From positions 806,001-870,000 of the forward strand of contig JBMNFJ010000016.1 of assembly GCA_050949255.1 (NCBI GenBank): 64,000 nucleotides of DNA, given 5' to 3'. A model generated the notes under the pieces. The model was not told where the DNA came from and searched no databases. It saw only the letters and a list, made by a program, of their open reading frames with translations. Below, piece after piece: positions 16,665-25,483 of the stretch. Position numbers and translations under genes: made by a program. The stretch is from UBA3941 sp002385665. GTDB taxonomy: Bacteria; Bacillota; Clostridia; Caldicoprobacterales; UBA3941. Position 1 is the stretch's first letter. Each line of letters begins with the position of its first letter.

Positions 16665-17174
16665 TTACTCCGTCAGTGGAGGGAGATCTTCTAAGGATGA
16701 AAGGCCAAATACTTTTAGGAAGGTATCAGTTGTTCCGTATAAAATAGGTTTACCGGGGGCATCCATTTTACCGACTTCTTTGATGAGACCTCTGTCATTA
16801 AGTACACCTAGTGTATATTCACATTTTACACCTCGGATTGATTCTATATCTATCCTGGTTATAGGCTGTTTATATGCAATAATAGATAGGGTTTCCAGCA
16901 TGGCTTGGGACAAGCTTTGCTTTTTATCTATACCAAAGTATTTGTCTATGTATTCTCCATATTCGGGACGAGTCGCTAGTTGGTAATGATCGTTCATTTT
17001 TATTATCTGTAAACCCCCGTTACGAGAGTTAAAGTTTTCGACTAACTTATCCATTATTTTCCTAAGTTTTCCCTTGTCCATATTTAGAAAATCCGCTATT
17101 TTCCTTACGGAAACAGCTTCTCCTGAAACGAATAAAATAGATTCTATCAACCCCATTATCTTATTTTCGTCCAT
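16665..17174 (-). CDS. scpB: Segregation and condensation protein B
   Basis: 169 residues. ScpB is the winged-helix partner of ScpA in the SMC-ScpAB condensin that compacts and segregates the chromosome. The family pattern is clear: IESILFVSGEAVSVRKIADFL near the start, LQIIKMNDHYQLATRPEY, then LSQAMLETLSIIAYKQPITR with IESIRGV just after. GGAGGTGC precedes the ATG. It starts 5 bases after the scpA stop codon, the standard coupled arrangement. Confidence 0.95.
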   Translation of the reverse strand: MDENKIMGLIESILFVSGEAVSVRKIADFLNMDKGKLRKIMDKLVENFNSRNGGLQIIKMNDHYQLATRPEYGEYIDKYFGIDKKQSLSQAMLETLSIIAYKQPITRIDIESIRGVKCEYTLGVLNDRGLIKEVGKMDAPGKPILYGTTDTFLKVFGLSSLEDLPPLTE

Positions 17175-17179
17175 ATTTT

Positions 17180-17902
17180 CTATGCACCTCCTTTGATAAT
17201 AATCTCTCCAAATTGCTTATTCTGGTATATAGATATCTGATTATCCTTAAGCATTTCCAACAAGGCCAAGAAGGTTATGATAATATTGGATCGATCATAT
17301 TTATCCCTAAATAGTTCTGTAAATCTACATTCGGAAGTAATAGAAAACAATTTTCTTAACTCTCTTATACGTTGTTGGATTGTAACAGCCTGTCTGCGTA
17401 TGGGATATACCCTCTCTCTAAAAATTGTAGACCTTTCATTCTTCAATAATCTAATGAGTACCCTTATTAGATCATGGGGATTTCCATCTACCAGGATTTT
17501 ATTTTTCTTTTCATTTTCATCGATCAATTCGTCGGGTAATTTATGGTATATGTTGGAGTACCTTTCCTCCCTTTCCCTCAATTTCTGACTTATCTCCTTA
17601 TACTTTTTGTATTCTTCCAATCTTTTACGAAGCTCCTGTTCAGGGTCTTCGTCATCCTCACCCAAATCGTCAGGGCCGGGTAATAATGCCCTGGACTTAA
17701 TTAAAAGTAGGGTGGACGCCATAACCAGAAATTCGCTTGCAATCTCGACATCAAAATCTCTCATCCTGTCCAAGTAATCTAAGTATTGTTCAGTGATTGT
17801 GGCCATTGAAATATCTGCAATTTCAATCTTGGATTTTTGGACTAGATGTAATAATAGGTCTAGCGGTCCTTCAAATAGATCAAGCTTAACACAGTATTCC
17901 AT
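17180..17902 (-). CDS. scpA: Segregation and condensation protein A
   Basis: 240 residues, the normal length for this kleisin subunit, which bridges SMC heads together with ScpB. The N-terminal FEGPLDLLLHLVQKSKIEI (10-28) and the following ITEQYLDYLDRM and EFLVMASTLLLIKSRALLP blocks are diagnostic; the C-terminal winged helix has ITFLALLEMLKDNQISIYQ. AGGAGG precedes the ATG. It starts 24 bases after the M50 protease stop codon in the same run of genes. Confidence 0.95.
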   Translation of the reverse strand: MEYCVKLDLFEGPLDLLLHLVQKSKIEIADISMATITEQYLDYLDRMRDFDVEIASEFLVMASTLLLIKSRALLPGPDDLGEDDEDPEQELRKRLEEYKKYKEISQKLREREERYSNIYHKLPDELIDENEKKNKILVDGNPHDLIRVLIRLLKNERSTIFRERVYPIRRQAVTIQQRIRELRKLFSITSECRFTELFRDKYDRSNIIITFLALLEMLKDNQISIYQNKQFGEIIIKGGA

Positions 17903-17925
17903 AAAAACCTCCTAGCGTAAGATCC

Positions 17926-18591
17926 TCAAAAGAAAAACCCAATGATTTTAGATGTTGAACTGCTAAGAAATCTATAGACATAATGGGAGGGTGCACTAAT
18001 TATATAGTCGAAGATATTTAACATAATCATCATAAAGAGGATTAAAAGACTATACCTTTCCAGTATCCAAAAAAACTTAATATTGCCTTTGAAAAATAGT
18101 GTTTTGATTACTTTGTAACCATCAAATGGAGGTACTGGGATCATATTGAGAAATGTAAAAACTACATTTAAAAAGGCTATCCTTTCCATTATTCTTATTA
18201 GAATAACAAAAGCCGTACTAGAGGCATAGTTAGTATAGAATTGGGGGAGAAGCCTAAATAACTGTATAAGGAGAATAGCAATAAATGCTAATATTAAATT
18301 GGATATGGGACCTGCCAATGATACAAGAATATCACCCCACTTGCGATTTTTAAAGTTGGATGGATTAACCTGCACCGGTCTAGCCCAACCAAATCCAAAA
18401 ATTAAAAACATTATCAGGCCTATCCAGTCCACATGTGCCAAAGGGTCCAGTGTCAGCCGTCCCTGAAATCTTGGTGTATGATCTCCCATGCGATATGCAG
18501 TAAAGGCATGGGCAAACTCATGAACTGAAAAGGCCAAAAAAACCGCTGGAAGACTATATAAAATATTTATCAGGTCCAATCTACCAAACAA
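17926..18591 (-). CDS. Site-2 protease family (M50) zinc metalloprotease
   Basis: 221 residues with several membrane segments. The zinc-binding HEFAH motif (H24, E25, H28) lies in the first helix, and NMIPVPPFDGYK carries the third zinc ligand, an aspartate, as in YwhC/Rv-type S2P proteins. Such enzymes cleave substrates within the membrane, but the substrate is unknown here. It starts from a TTG with GGGGG upstream. The dacF-M50-scpA-scpB order is common in Clostridia. Confidence 0.92.
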   Translation of the reverse strand: MFGRLDLINILYSLPAVFLAFSVHEFAHAFTAYRMGDHTPRFQGRLTLDPLAHVDWIGLIMFLIFGFGWARPVQVNPSNFKNRKWGDILVSLAGPISNLILAFIAILLIQLFRLLPQFYTNYASSTAFVILIRIMERIAFLNVVFTFLNMIPVPPFDGYKVIKTLFFKGNIKFFWILERYSLLILFMMIMLNIFDYIISAPSHYVYRFLSSSTSKIIGFFF

Positions 18592-18663
18592 AGAGTATCC
18601 CCCATTTCAACACTGACCTAGAAATTCATAACTTAGGTATTATTGTTTTTCCTATTATAACAT

Positions 18664-18690
18664 AAAAAAGTGTGCCTAGGCACACTTTTT
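18664..18690 (-). terminator. Rho-independent terminator of dacF
   Basis: AAAAAGTGTGCC / GGCACACTTTTT is a 12-bp stem with a TA centre, followed on the minus strand by a continuing T-run. It lies 18 bases after the dacF stop codon. Confidence 0.88.
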
Positions 18691-18707
18691 GAATCTAATC
18701 AGACTAG

Positions 18708-19901
18708 CTACTTATCATCTGTTTTATCCATTTTATTAACTGAGGCAGAGGACCAATTCATAATGATCTGTACGAAATAATCGTAAATGTTGGCTACTTC
18801 TATATCCCTATCCGCAAGGATGTCTACTGAATCAATTTCTTTACCGTCCCTTTTGACTAAGACAGAACCTATTATATCACCCTTTTTGATAGGCGCTTTT
18901 ATGGGTTCTTCTATAAGGTCCACTAGTTCATAGTCGTCTGATTCCCCTTTTTTCTGTAGCATGGACAGATCATCCGAGGCTAGGCCTGACAACGCCTTTT
19001 CTTTGCCACCAATAATGTTTATTTGCTTTTTAACTAATGCACCCTTCTTTAGGATTGGTATGGCCTCGTAGTTGGCAAATCCATAATCCATAAGTTTAGA
19101 TGCCTCATTAAATCTAGTCTTTGATGTAGGGGCTGCTAGTACGATGGATATTAACCGCAAATTGCCCCTTTTAGCGGTTGCTGATAGACAATACTTTGCC
19201 TTGCTCGTGGAACCTGTCTTTATTCCGTCACATCCGTCATAGAAACGAACCAATCGATTGGTGTTGGTAAGTTCTGTGTTATTTTTCGCCTCCTTTAAAT
19301 TGTCCAACCAAATAGTGCTCCACTTAAAGAATATAGGATGTTTAAGTAGTTCCCTGGACATTATTGATATGTCATAAGCTGTAGAATAGTTGCCCTCATC
19401 TGACAATCCTGTGCAATCTGAGAAGCTGGTATTATTCATCCCTAATTCTTTTGCTCTTTCATTCATTCTACTTACAAAGGCTTCTTCTGTACCAGAAATT
19501 TTCTCTGCTATAGCAACACTGGCATCATTGCCTGATGACACAATTATCGCCTTTAATATAGCAGAGACAGGCAACTTCTCCCCGCGGTCTAAGAATACCT
19601 GGGATCCACCCATACTTGCCGCATATTCACTAACCGTTACTTCATCATCCAGTCCTATCCTACCATCCTCTATTGCCTCTAATGCCAGGAGAGTGGTCAT
19701 GACTTTAGTGATACTGGCAATGGGCAGCTTCTCATGGGGATTTTTCTCGTATAAAATTGTCCCAGTATCATAATCCATCAATAAAGCTGAAGGAGATTCT
19801 AACTCGAAAGGCAAGCCCTGGGAAAAGATATTTAGCGGAAAAAACCATAGTATAAAAAAGCAAAGTAAAAATGCTACTACTTTGATTGACATACTTTTCA
19901 A
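18708..19901 (-). CDS. dacF: D-alanyl-D-alanine carboxypeptidase (penicillin-binding protein, DacF type)
   Basis: 397 residues. An N-terminal signal peptide or anchor (about 6-27) leads to the S11 peptidase domain with all three motifs: SITK (S63-K66), SGN (S123-N125) and KTG (228-230). A C-terminal beta-rich domain follows (about 290-380). It removes the terminal D-Ala of the cell-wall stem peptide; in spore-formers the DacF paralogue adjusts cortex cross-linking. Its position among spo genes favours DacF, but residues alone do not separate it from vegetative DacA. The start is TTG 19901, with GGAGGG 7 bases upstream. Confidence 0.92.
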   Translation of the reverse strand: MKSMSIKVVAFLLCFFILWFFPLNIFSQGLPFELESPSALLMDYDTGTILYEKNPHEKLPIASITKVMTTLLALEAIEDGRIGLDDEVTVSEYAASMGGSQVFLDRGEKLPVSAILKAIIVSSGNDASVAIAEKISGTEEAFVSRMNERAKELGMNNTSFSDCTGLSDEGNYSTAYDISIMSRELLKHPIFFKWSTIWLDNLKEAKNNTELTNTNRLVRFYDGCDGIKTGSTSKAKYCLSATAKRGNLRLISIVLAAPTSKTRFNEASKLMDYGFANYEAIPILKKGALVKKQINIIGGKEKALSGLASDDLSMLQKKGESDDYELVDLIEEPIKAPIKKGDIIGSVLVKRDGKEIDSVDILADRDIEVANIYDYFVQIIMNWSSASVNKMDKTDDK

Positions 19902-20076
19902 CCTGATCCCTCCTAAATATGTATAAAGAAAATCTCATCCAAGTAATAATAGATTTTCCATTTAGTTTGGTTGTTATTCAGTGTATATCGTTCAGCTCAA
20001 TGTAGTAACATCTTGCTTCTAATTAGCCAATATGTCTATGTAGTATCCGCAATCATACGGGTAAACTATCTTTATT

Positions 20077-20925
20077 CTACATGTTATCCCTTAGTTGGGC
20101 ATACATTTGTGTGGTAGACAAATCCGAATGCCCCAGGATTTCTTGAAGGGCCTGGATATCAGTACCTTTGTCTAATAGATGAATAGCAAAGGAATGTCTA
20201 AGTGTATGCGGAGTGATATCCTTATTGATTTTAGCTTTTTGAGTGTAATACTTTACAATTTTCCAAAACCCCTGTCGGGTCATTCTCCTACCATGAAAAT
20301 TCACAAATAGTGCCTTTTCATGGTTATCACGGACGAGTTTAACCCGACTGTATCTTAAATAGTTTTCTAGATAGGAAATAGCCCTATCTTCCACCTTGGT
20401 GGTTCTTTCCTTGCCAGAACTACGACATACTATAGTCGCATTGTTAATATCTAAATCTACTAAATTTAGACCAATGAGCTCTGACACCCTAATGCCTGAA
20501 CCATAAAGAAGCTCCAACATTGCTTTGTCTCTAATTGACTTAGGATCCTTACCCGATGGTTGGTCCATTAATTTACTAATCTCCGAGGGCGTGAGTATGC
20601 TAGGAAGTTTACGCTTACTTTTAGGTGCTTCCAAATTCTCTGTAGGATCTAAAGAGATTTCGTCTATGCTGACTAAAAACTTATAAAAACTCCTTATAGA
20701 TGATAGCTTCCTTAAAATAGTCGATGAAGATATTCCCTCATCTTGTAGGGCTTTGATATAAGCTTGTACTATGGATTGATCTGTGGCATTAATACCATTA
20801 ACTCCAGTGTTGAGGACATAGGCTCTATATTGCATGATATCTCTCATATAGCACTCTAGCGTATTCAGTGACACAGATTTTTCATACATCAAATGGGATT
20901 TGTATTGCTCTAAAATATCCTTCAT
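20077..20925 (-). CDS. xerD: Tyrosine recombinase XerD, short C-terminus
   Basis: 282 residues. XerD resolves chromosome dimers at dif. The N-terminal SAM-like DNA-binding domain (about 1-90) precedes the catalytic domain with R146, K172, H240-x-x-R243, H266 and nucleophile Y275 all present. The protein stops seven residues after Y275, whereas most Xer proteins continue about 15-25 residues with a final helix that docks on the neighbouring subunit. No frame downstream clearly restores it. The position between spoIIM and dacF is the usual place for xerD in spore-forming Firmicutes. Confidence 0.92.
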   Translation of the reverse strand: MKDILEQYKSHLMYEKSVSLNTLECYMRDIMQYRAYVLNTGVNGINATDQSIVQAYIKALQDEGISSSTILRKLSSIRSFYKFLVSIDEISLDPTENLEAPKSKRKLPSILTPSEISKLMDQPSGKDPKSIRDKAMLELLYGSGIRVSELIGLNLVDLDINNATIVCRSSGKERTTKVEDRAISYLENYLRYSRVKLVRDNHEKALFVNFHGRRMTRQGFWKIVKYYTQKAKINKDITPHTLRHSFAIHLLDKGTDIQALQEILGHSDLSTTQMYAQLRDNM

Positions 20926-21058
20926 AAACCTAAACTCCCCAATACTATGTAATATATAGCCTGGAACAGCATGTATAACTTATTCAACAAAAATTACTAA
21001 ATTCCTCCTTTATTCCGATACAAATTGTATATCCCGTAGAGTTTTATGAAGAATAAAA

Positions 21059-21694
21059 CTAATTAAAGATCCAAACAAACAAGGGGAAAAGTAACGGTGA
21101 GATAAAGGTTTCAATAAGGACTCCGATCAATAGAATAAAAAAGACCAGGCTTAACTTTGTAGTATAGATACCCGGATTGTTACGTCCTTGCGCTCTAAAA
21201 TAAGTAAACCCTCCCCTCCCTAACCCGGCAGTCGAGTATAATAAAGCAATGATAACCATGGCTATATAGCATGGAACATATATGATTGATTGTGGAAGAA
21301 TGCATAATAATGAAAACAATACACCACCAAACTTATAGTGCTCAACCATAAATCCAATAGTAAAACCAAAATAAAATCCCCTTATACCAATAAGCGCCAA
21401 TATGAAGGGACTACCCCATATAAAGAAGCCAAAAATCCAAATAAAAAATGCAGTAGTAAAATGCTGCCATAATGAATGTCTAAAAATAGCCCAATGGTTT
21501 ATAGGTAGATTTTGTTGACTATGAAAAAATTCTTGGAGGAATTTGCTTAGATAGTTTTTTTGTTGGGAAGGTAATGAAATTACGGTAAAGGCACCAGCCA
21601 TAATTCCAGTAATTAGAATAAATATCGTCAATAGGTAGGCTATGGAATTTTTTTTTACATGTAAAACCCATGTCCTCTTTAATTCATCAAACAA
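21059..21694 (-). CDS. spoIIM: Stage II sporulation protein M
   Basis: 211 residues with about five membrane helices. SpoIIM is part of the SpoIIDMP complex that remodels peptidoglycan during engulfment. Family features are the first helix after KKNSIAYLLTIFILITGIMAG, FFIWIFGFFIWGSPFILALIGIRGFYFGF in the middle, and GVLFSLLCILPQSIIYVPCYI. The start is a TTG with GGGGG about 9 bases before it. It follows the DUF3866 gene and precedes xerD, as in other spore-formers. Confidence 0.93.
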   Translation of the reverse strand: MFDELKRTWVLHVKKNSIAYLLTIFILITGIMAGAFTVISLPSQQKNYLSKFLQEFFHSQQNLPINHWAIFRHSLWQHFTTAFFIWIFGFFIWGSPFILALIGIRGFYFGFTIGFMVEHYKFGGVLFSLLCILPQSIIYVPCYIAMVIIALLYSTAGLGRGGFTYFRAQGRNNPGIYTTKLSLVFFILLIGVLIETFISPLLFPLFVWIFN

Positions 21695-21827
21695 CAGCTG
21701 ATTCCCCCTTTGACCGATATCCTCTTCCAGCGTGACGAATACTTATAATGATAGGTATGCTTGTATAAAAAAGAATATGCCTTGGGGGGTTTCAAATGAT
21801 GTATTGGATATATTTATTGATTTTTGG

Positions 21828-22901
21828 CTAAAGCCTAGTTAAGCCGTATTCCACACTAGCACCTATCCCATAAAAAAATTCACTTTCTTCACCTAGGCTC
21901 CTGCCCATGGTCGTGGGATTTAAACTATATTTTGATAAAGAACTGACTATTTTTTTACCACTTCTAATATGTACGGGATGCTTGGTCATGAGTCCCGATT
22001 GCTTTAATTGTGTTATAACATATATGAGTTTTTGGATATCCATTATGGGAAGGATAATAGGGATGGAACCCTGAGTAACCTTTTGCAGGACATTTAAAAA
22101 ATGGTGACTAATACCCCGATGTCTGATACGTGTATCCCTGAAGGAAATTCTAGGGATATAAAGCGCATTTGCACCTTTAGCATGGCAGAAATCCAGATAG
22201 AATCCCAATTCTAAACCGCTAAATCCAAATGGAGTACCTGTTCCCATAATTCCTGGGCCCATAGTGATTATGATTACATCCATATTAAGAATGTTTGCTA
22301 CCAGTTGTAATGCAGTATAAATGTTTACACATTCATAATCCCCACCAAACGCGTTTCCAATGGTCACGGATTTATTCAATAGATTCTTATCCTTTAGGAT
22401 CTCTATGTTTTTACTCATCCCTAGGGGTAGTGCACCATGATCAGATATGATGCAAGCAACCTTAATTCCTCCTCCGGTACAGTATTTTAAGTGCGCACAC
22501 AAGGGTACAAGCATGCTATGGAGCTCACCGACAAGTACGAGCTTTCCCTCTAGATTTAAATCTCGGTAGAAGAATCCATGAAGTTCACTTGTCTCCTCCT
22601 CAGCGAATAGAACATTAATTTGGTTTGGTGTGTATTTTAACTTCATACCATGCCCTGGTCCAAGAAGTTCTTGATCGTCAGCACTAAAATTACCCATGAT
22701 AAAATGATAACCTCCTGTACCAAGGTTTAGAGTACAGGCTGTTGTGTTAACCAACACAACATCTCCTTCTTTTAACTCCCCCATCATTTGGATATAATTC
22801 ATAGCCTTCTTACGAGGATGATCAATATCAAGAATTACTTCTTGTAACACCCTATTGCTTCTCTCTATCTTCTCCACAACCGCTTTTTTATATTCTATCA
22901 T
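21828..22901 (-). CDS. DUF3866 family protein
   Basis: 357 residues, probably cytosolic. The DUF3866 family pattern is recognised from TTACTLNLGTGGYHFI, MKLKYTPNQINVLF, a KVACIISDHGALPLG block and MGPGIMGTGTPFGFSGLE, ending with IGASVEYGL. The family is widespread in Firmicutes and Actinobacteria and often lies in this spo/xerD neighbourhood. Its biochemical function is not known to me. It begins at an ATG 8 bases after the preceding glycosyltransferase-like gene. Confidence 0.88.
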   Translation of the reverse strand: MIEYKKAVVEKIERSNRVLQEVILDIDHPRKKAMNYIQMMGELKEGDVVLVNTTACTLNLGTGGYHFIMGNFSADDQELLGPGHGMKLKYTPNQINVLFAEEETSELHGFFYRDLNLEGKLVLVGELHSMLVPLCAHLKYCTGGGIKVACIISDHGALPLGMSKNIEILKDKNLLNKSVTIGNAFGGDYECVNIYTALQLVANILNMDVIIITMGPGIMGTGTPFGFSGLELGFYLDFCHAKGANALYIPRISFRDTRIRHRGISHHFLNVLQKVTQGSIPIILPIMDIQKLIYVITQLKQSGLMTKHPVHIRSGKKIVSSLSKYSLNPTTMGRSLGEESEFFYGIGASVEYGLTRL

Positions 22902-22908
22902 ATGAATA

Positions 22909-23736
22909 CTAAGATCCTCCTCTTTTTAATTGGCCAAAGTTGTCCACCTGTTTTAGTATAGAATTGGAATCAATAATCTCGGAAAAGGACCTAAATTCTG
23001 CTATAAAATGCAGTATGAGCAGTATTCCAAATAGTCCATATTTAGTCCAAGGCCTTCCTTCAATAAGGGTATAAAAGCCGAGTGCCCCACCTAGTAGATT
23101 TGATCCCGTATCACCCAACATACACCTTTCTTCCATTTCATCCTTGATATAGATTGTTAATCCGCTAAATATGGGTAGAAGAATCCATAAACTTTGGAAA
23201 TTTGAGAGTAGGGAGATTAACAGCGCAAGTATCGTAAATCCCTTAATTGCCCTGCCCGGACGTAAGTCAAGTAAGTTAATAAAGTTAACGCATAGACAAA
23301 ATAATATGGTATGAAAAGCTATATCCAATATGTTTGTAAAATAAGTTTTTGATATTATGAACCCAATTATTAGACCCAATACTATTTTGATTATCCCTGT
23401 GGAAACATATCCCGACAAGAGACCATTAATATGGTTTTTAAAACCCTTTCTACTGCTATCTCCTAGGGAATCATCCAGGTATCCCATCAAGGTCATGGAT
23501 AATAGCACAGCTAAATAAATCATTAAGTTATCCTTCCCTACTTGATCCCAAAGTGGTAGTACAGATATTATACAGGGAATCAAAAATACAAGTCCTGCAC
23601 CATATACCACTTCTCTGCCATGATAGTTACTAGTCCTTAAGCCCTTAGTATATAATAGTAAAATGATTCGGGGTTTTAAATAGACCATTAGGAATATGGC
23701 TATAGGAATGGTACTAAAATACAGATATTTGTCCAT
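22909..23736 (-). CDS. MraY/WecA-like glycosyl-phosphate transferase family membrane protein
   Basis: 275 residues from ATG 23736, with GAGGG 7 bases upstream. It has about eight hydrophobic segments. Family 4-type signatures are weak but present: MGYLDDSLGDSSRKGFKNH for the first Asp-rich loop, VNFINLLDLRPGRAIKGF for the catalytic Asp loop, and MLGDTGSNLLGGALGFY. Such enzymes move a sugar-phosphate from a UDP-sugar to undecaprenyl phosphate. The protein is shorter than true MraY, so peptidoglycan lipid I synthesis is unlikely. The start overlaps the stop of the GT2 gene by one base, so the two probably act together. Confidence 0.83.
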   Translation of the reverse strand: MDKYLYFSTIPIAIFLMVYLKPRIILLLYTKGLRTSNYHGREVVYGAGLVFLIPCIISVLPLWDQVGKDNLMIYLAVLLSMTLMGYLDDSLGDSSRKGFKNHINGLLSGYVSTGIIKIVLGLIIGFIISKTYFTNILDIAFHTILFCLCVNFINLLDLRPGRAIKGFTILALLISLLSNFQSLWILLPIFSGLTIYIKDEMEERCMLGDTGSNLLGGALGFYTLIEGRPWTKYGLFGILLILHFIAEFRSFSEIIDSNSILKQVDNFGQLKRGGS

Positions 23737-24446
23737 CAATCTACCCTCTTAATATAATGCATCTTTATTTTCTTTTGCAAAATCACTTTTAGAATATCCA
23801 GAAACTGTATACTCCGATGTTTGAATCCCTTTAAGTCTCGCCCTGTCACCCTATGGCATATATCTATTGGTATCTCCATAATTCGTACATCTTTTAAAGC
23901 CAGATCAACTGTCATGCCAAATTCAATCCCATACCCTCTGTAGCTTAGCAGTTCATGGGCTAATACTTCCCTTTTGAAAGCTCTTTGACCGGAAAGTACA
24001 CTACAGCATTCTTTACCTGTCAAGGATTTAAAGCCTACCCGTGATAGTCCTTTAACAAATCCAAATCCTCCCTTGCCAGGTGTAAAATCAATCTTTCCTA
24101 TGGTTACCTCGGCCTCATCTCTCAATATAGGATAGATAAGCTTTGTTGCTTCTGTTGCAGTATCCCCGATGTCTGCATCCAGGAATACGATGATTCTATT
24201 GTTTAAATGTTTCACTCCCATCTGCAACGCATTGCCTTTTCCTTGATTTTTATCCAGAGATAAAAGGTTAACCCCCTCCTTTACTGCAATATCTCCTGTT
24301 TCATCCCATGAGCCATCGTCTACAACAAGAATATCTTTTATAATAGGCACTTTTTTAAGGGCCCTTAAGGTAATAGCTAAATTGGCAGCTTCATTATAAG
24401 CAGGAATAATAACACCAATATCTTGAGGTAGCATACCCATTGTCAA
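23736..24446 (-). CDS. Glycosyltransferase family 2
   Basis: 236 residues. The GT-A fold pattern is clear: GVIIPAYNEAANLAITLRAL (11-30), VVDDGSWDETGD (41-52) and the metal-binding DAD at 90-92, followed by GQRAFKREVL. It resembles the dolichyl-phosphate mannose/glucosyl-3-phosphoglycerate type enzymes that act on lipid or small acceptors. The acceptor is unknown. The start is uncertain: TTG 24446 is closer to an AAGGA site than the ATG two codons later. It is coupled to the MraY-like gene and follows the SteB-like gene. Confidence 0.85.
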   Translation of the reverse strand: MTMGMLPQDIGVIIPAYNEAANLAITLRALKKVPIIKDILVVDDGSWDETGDIAVKEGVNLLSLDKNQGKGNALQMGVKHLNNRIIVFLDADIGDTATEATKLIYPILRDEAEVTIGKIDFTPGKGGFGFVKGLSRVGFKSLTGKECCSVLSGQRAFKREVLAHELLSYRGYGIEFGMTVDLALKDVRIMEIPIDICHRVTGRDLKGFKHRSIQFLDILKVILQKKIKMHYIKRVD

Positions 24447-24500
24447 ATCAGTCCTTTTTCCCTAGTGTATTGTTTACTTGTTATACCAAGTAATATACTA

Positions 24501-25451
24501 CTAATTCTGTCTAACTTCTTTTTCAAAAATGTCTAAATCATCTGTTTCTATAGAATCTCTATCCAAAGATTGATCTTCGGGATTTTGGGGAAATAGTTCA
24601 TTGGGTAAAATACCGTCTGTGCCTTCTGCATATCCATAATTTCCCTTGTCTCCATAGAGTAAAGAAATTAACGAGATCTTTCCATAGAGCGTATTAACAT
24701 GATCTATGGTTGAAATCCCGTTTTTCTTACACCAGACCGCATCAATTAAATTACTTTCTTTTTTTTCTATTGCAATTATATTAAAATTGTAATCCTTTGA
24801 TACCCTTACCAGGTTATGTACGAATTTATCTATACCCCGCTTTGCGTTGCCAATACTGCTATAAGCTAAAACAATTGTATTACAGCCATTTTGTATTTTA
24901 GCAGATCCATGGGTTAAGCTTAGTCGTTGTATAAGGGGTGTTAATTCTCCTCTTGTAAGACTAATCATGATGTTTTCCGCTAATTGTACGTATAATTGAC
25001 CTTTATCTAATATTGTTTGAGATGAAACATTGATAGTATTATCCAATTCATATTCTTCCCTAAACAAACTGGCATCAAAGGCAAGACTAGGTCCGATTGA
25101 TGCACCTGCTACTTTTAGAAGATCAATTATATCTGAATAATCATCCTCACTACCCATTTCTATTAGCGTTATTCTTGAACCATTCAGCTTATTTCTTATA
25201 ATGGAATTGAACACTGATTCATATAGGGCGGCATTTTCCTTTTCCAGTTTTTCAAGAGTTTTCAATGTATCCTTGAGTTGCTGGTTCTCATTACGCATAT
25301 TTAGGAATTCATCTTCCAGTCGCTGCGATATCATATCGTATTGTTTTTCCAGTACATTTTTGTTCTGTAATGATATTCCTATAACCATACCCAGCCCTAA
25401 GGAAAGAAACATACAGATCAGTAATATGAGATAATATTTAATATTTACCAT
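24501..25451 (-). CDS. SteB/MctB family membrane protein (annotated elsewhere as copper transporter)
   Basis: 316 residues from ATG 25451, with GAGGG before it. One N-terminal transmembrane helix (about 4-24) is followed by a coiled-coil stretch (about 28-75) rich in Glu, Leu and Asn, and then a globular extracytoplasmic domain. This is the DUF3186/MctB layout. MctB was named as a mycobacterial copper channel, but the corynebacterial member SteB works with SteA at the division ring. Here it lies directly after steA, so a SteB-like role is the better guess. Confidence 0.82.
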   Translation of the reverse strand: MVNIKYYLILLICMFLSLGLGMVIGISLQNKNVLEKQYDMISQRLEDEFLNMRNENQQLKDTLKTLEKLEKENAALYESVFNSIIRNKLNGSRITLIEMGSEDDYSDIIDLLKVAGASIGPSLAFDASLFREEYELDNTINVSSQTILDKGQLYVQLAENIMISLTRGELTPLIQRLSLTHGSAKIQNGCNTIVLAYSSIGNAKRGIDKFVHNLVRVSKDYNFNIIAIEKKESNLIDAVWCKKNGISTIDHVNTLYGKISLISLLYGDKGNYGYAEGTDGILPNELFPQNPEDQSLDRDSIETDDLDIFEKEVRQN

Positions 25452-25483
25452 TAAGAACACCCTCTACAATACCATTTCAGTGC

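Noticed and set aside
24501..25451. Calling this gene a copper transporter
   Set aside because: That label comes from mycobacterial MctB; the neighbouring steA and the coiled-coil layout fit SteB better.
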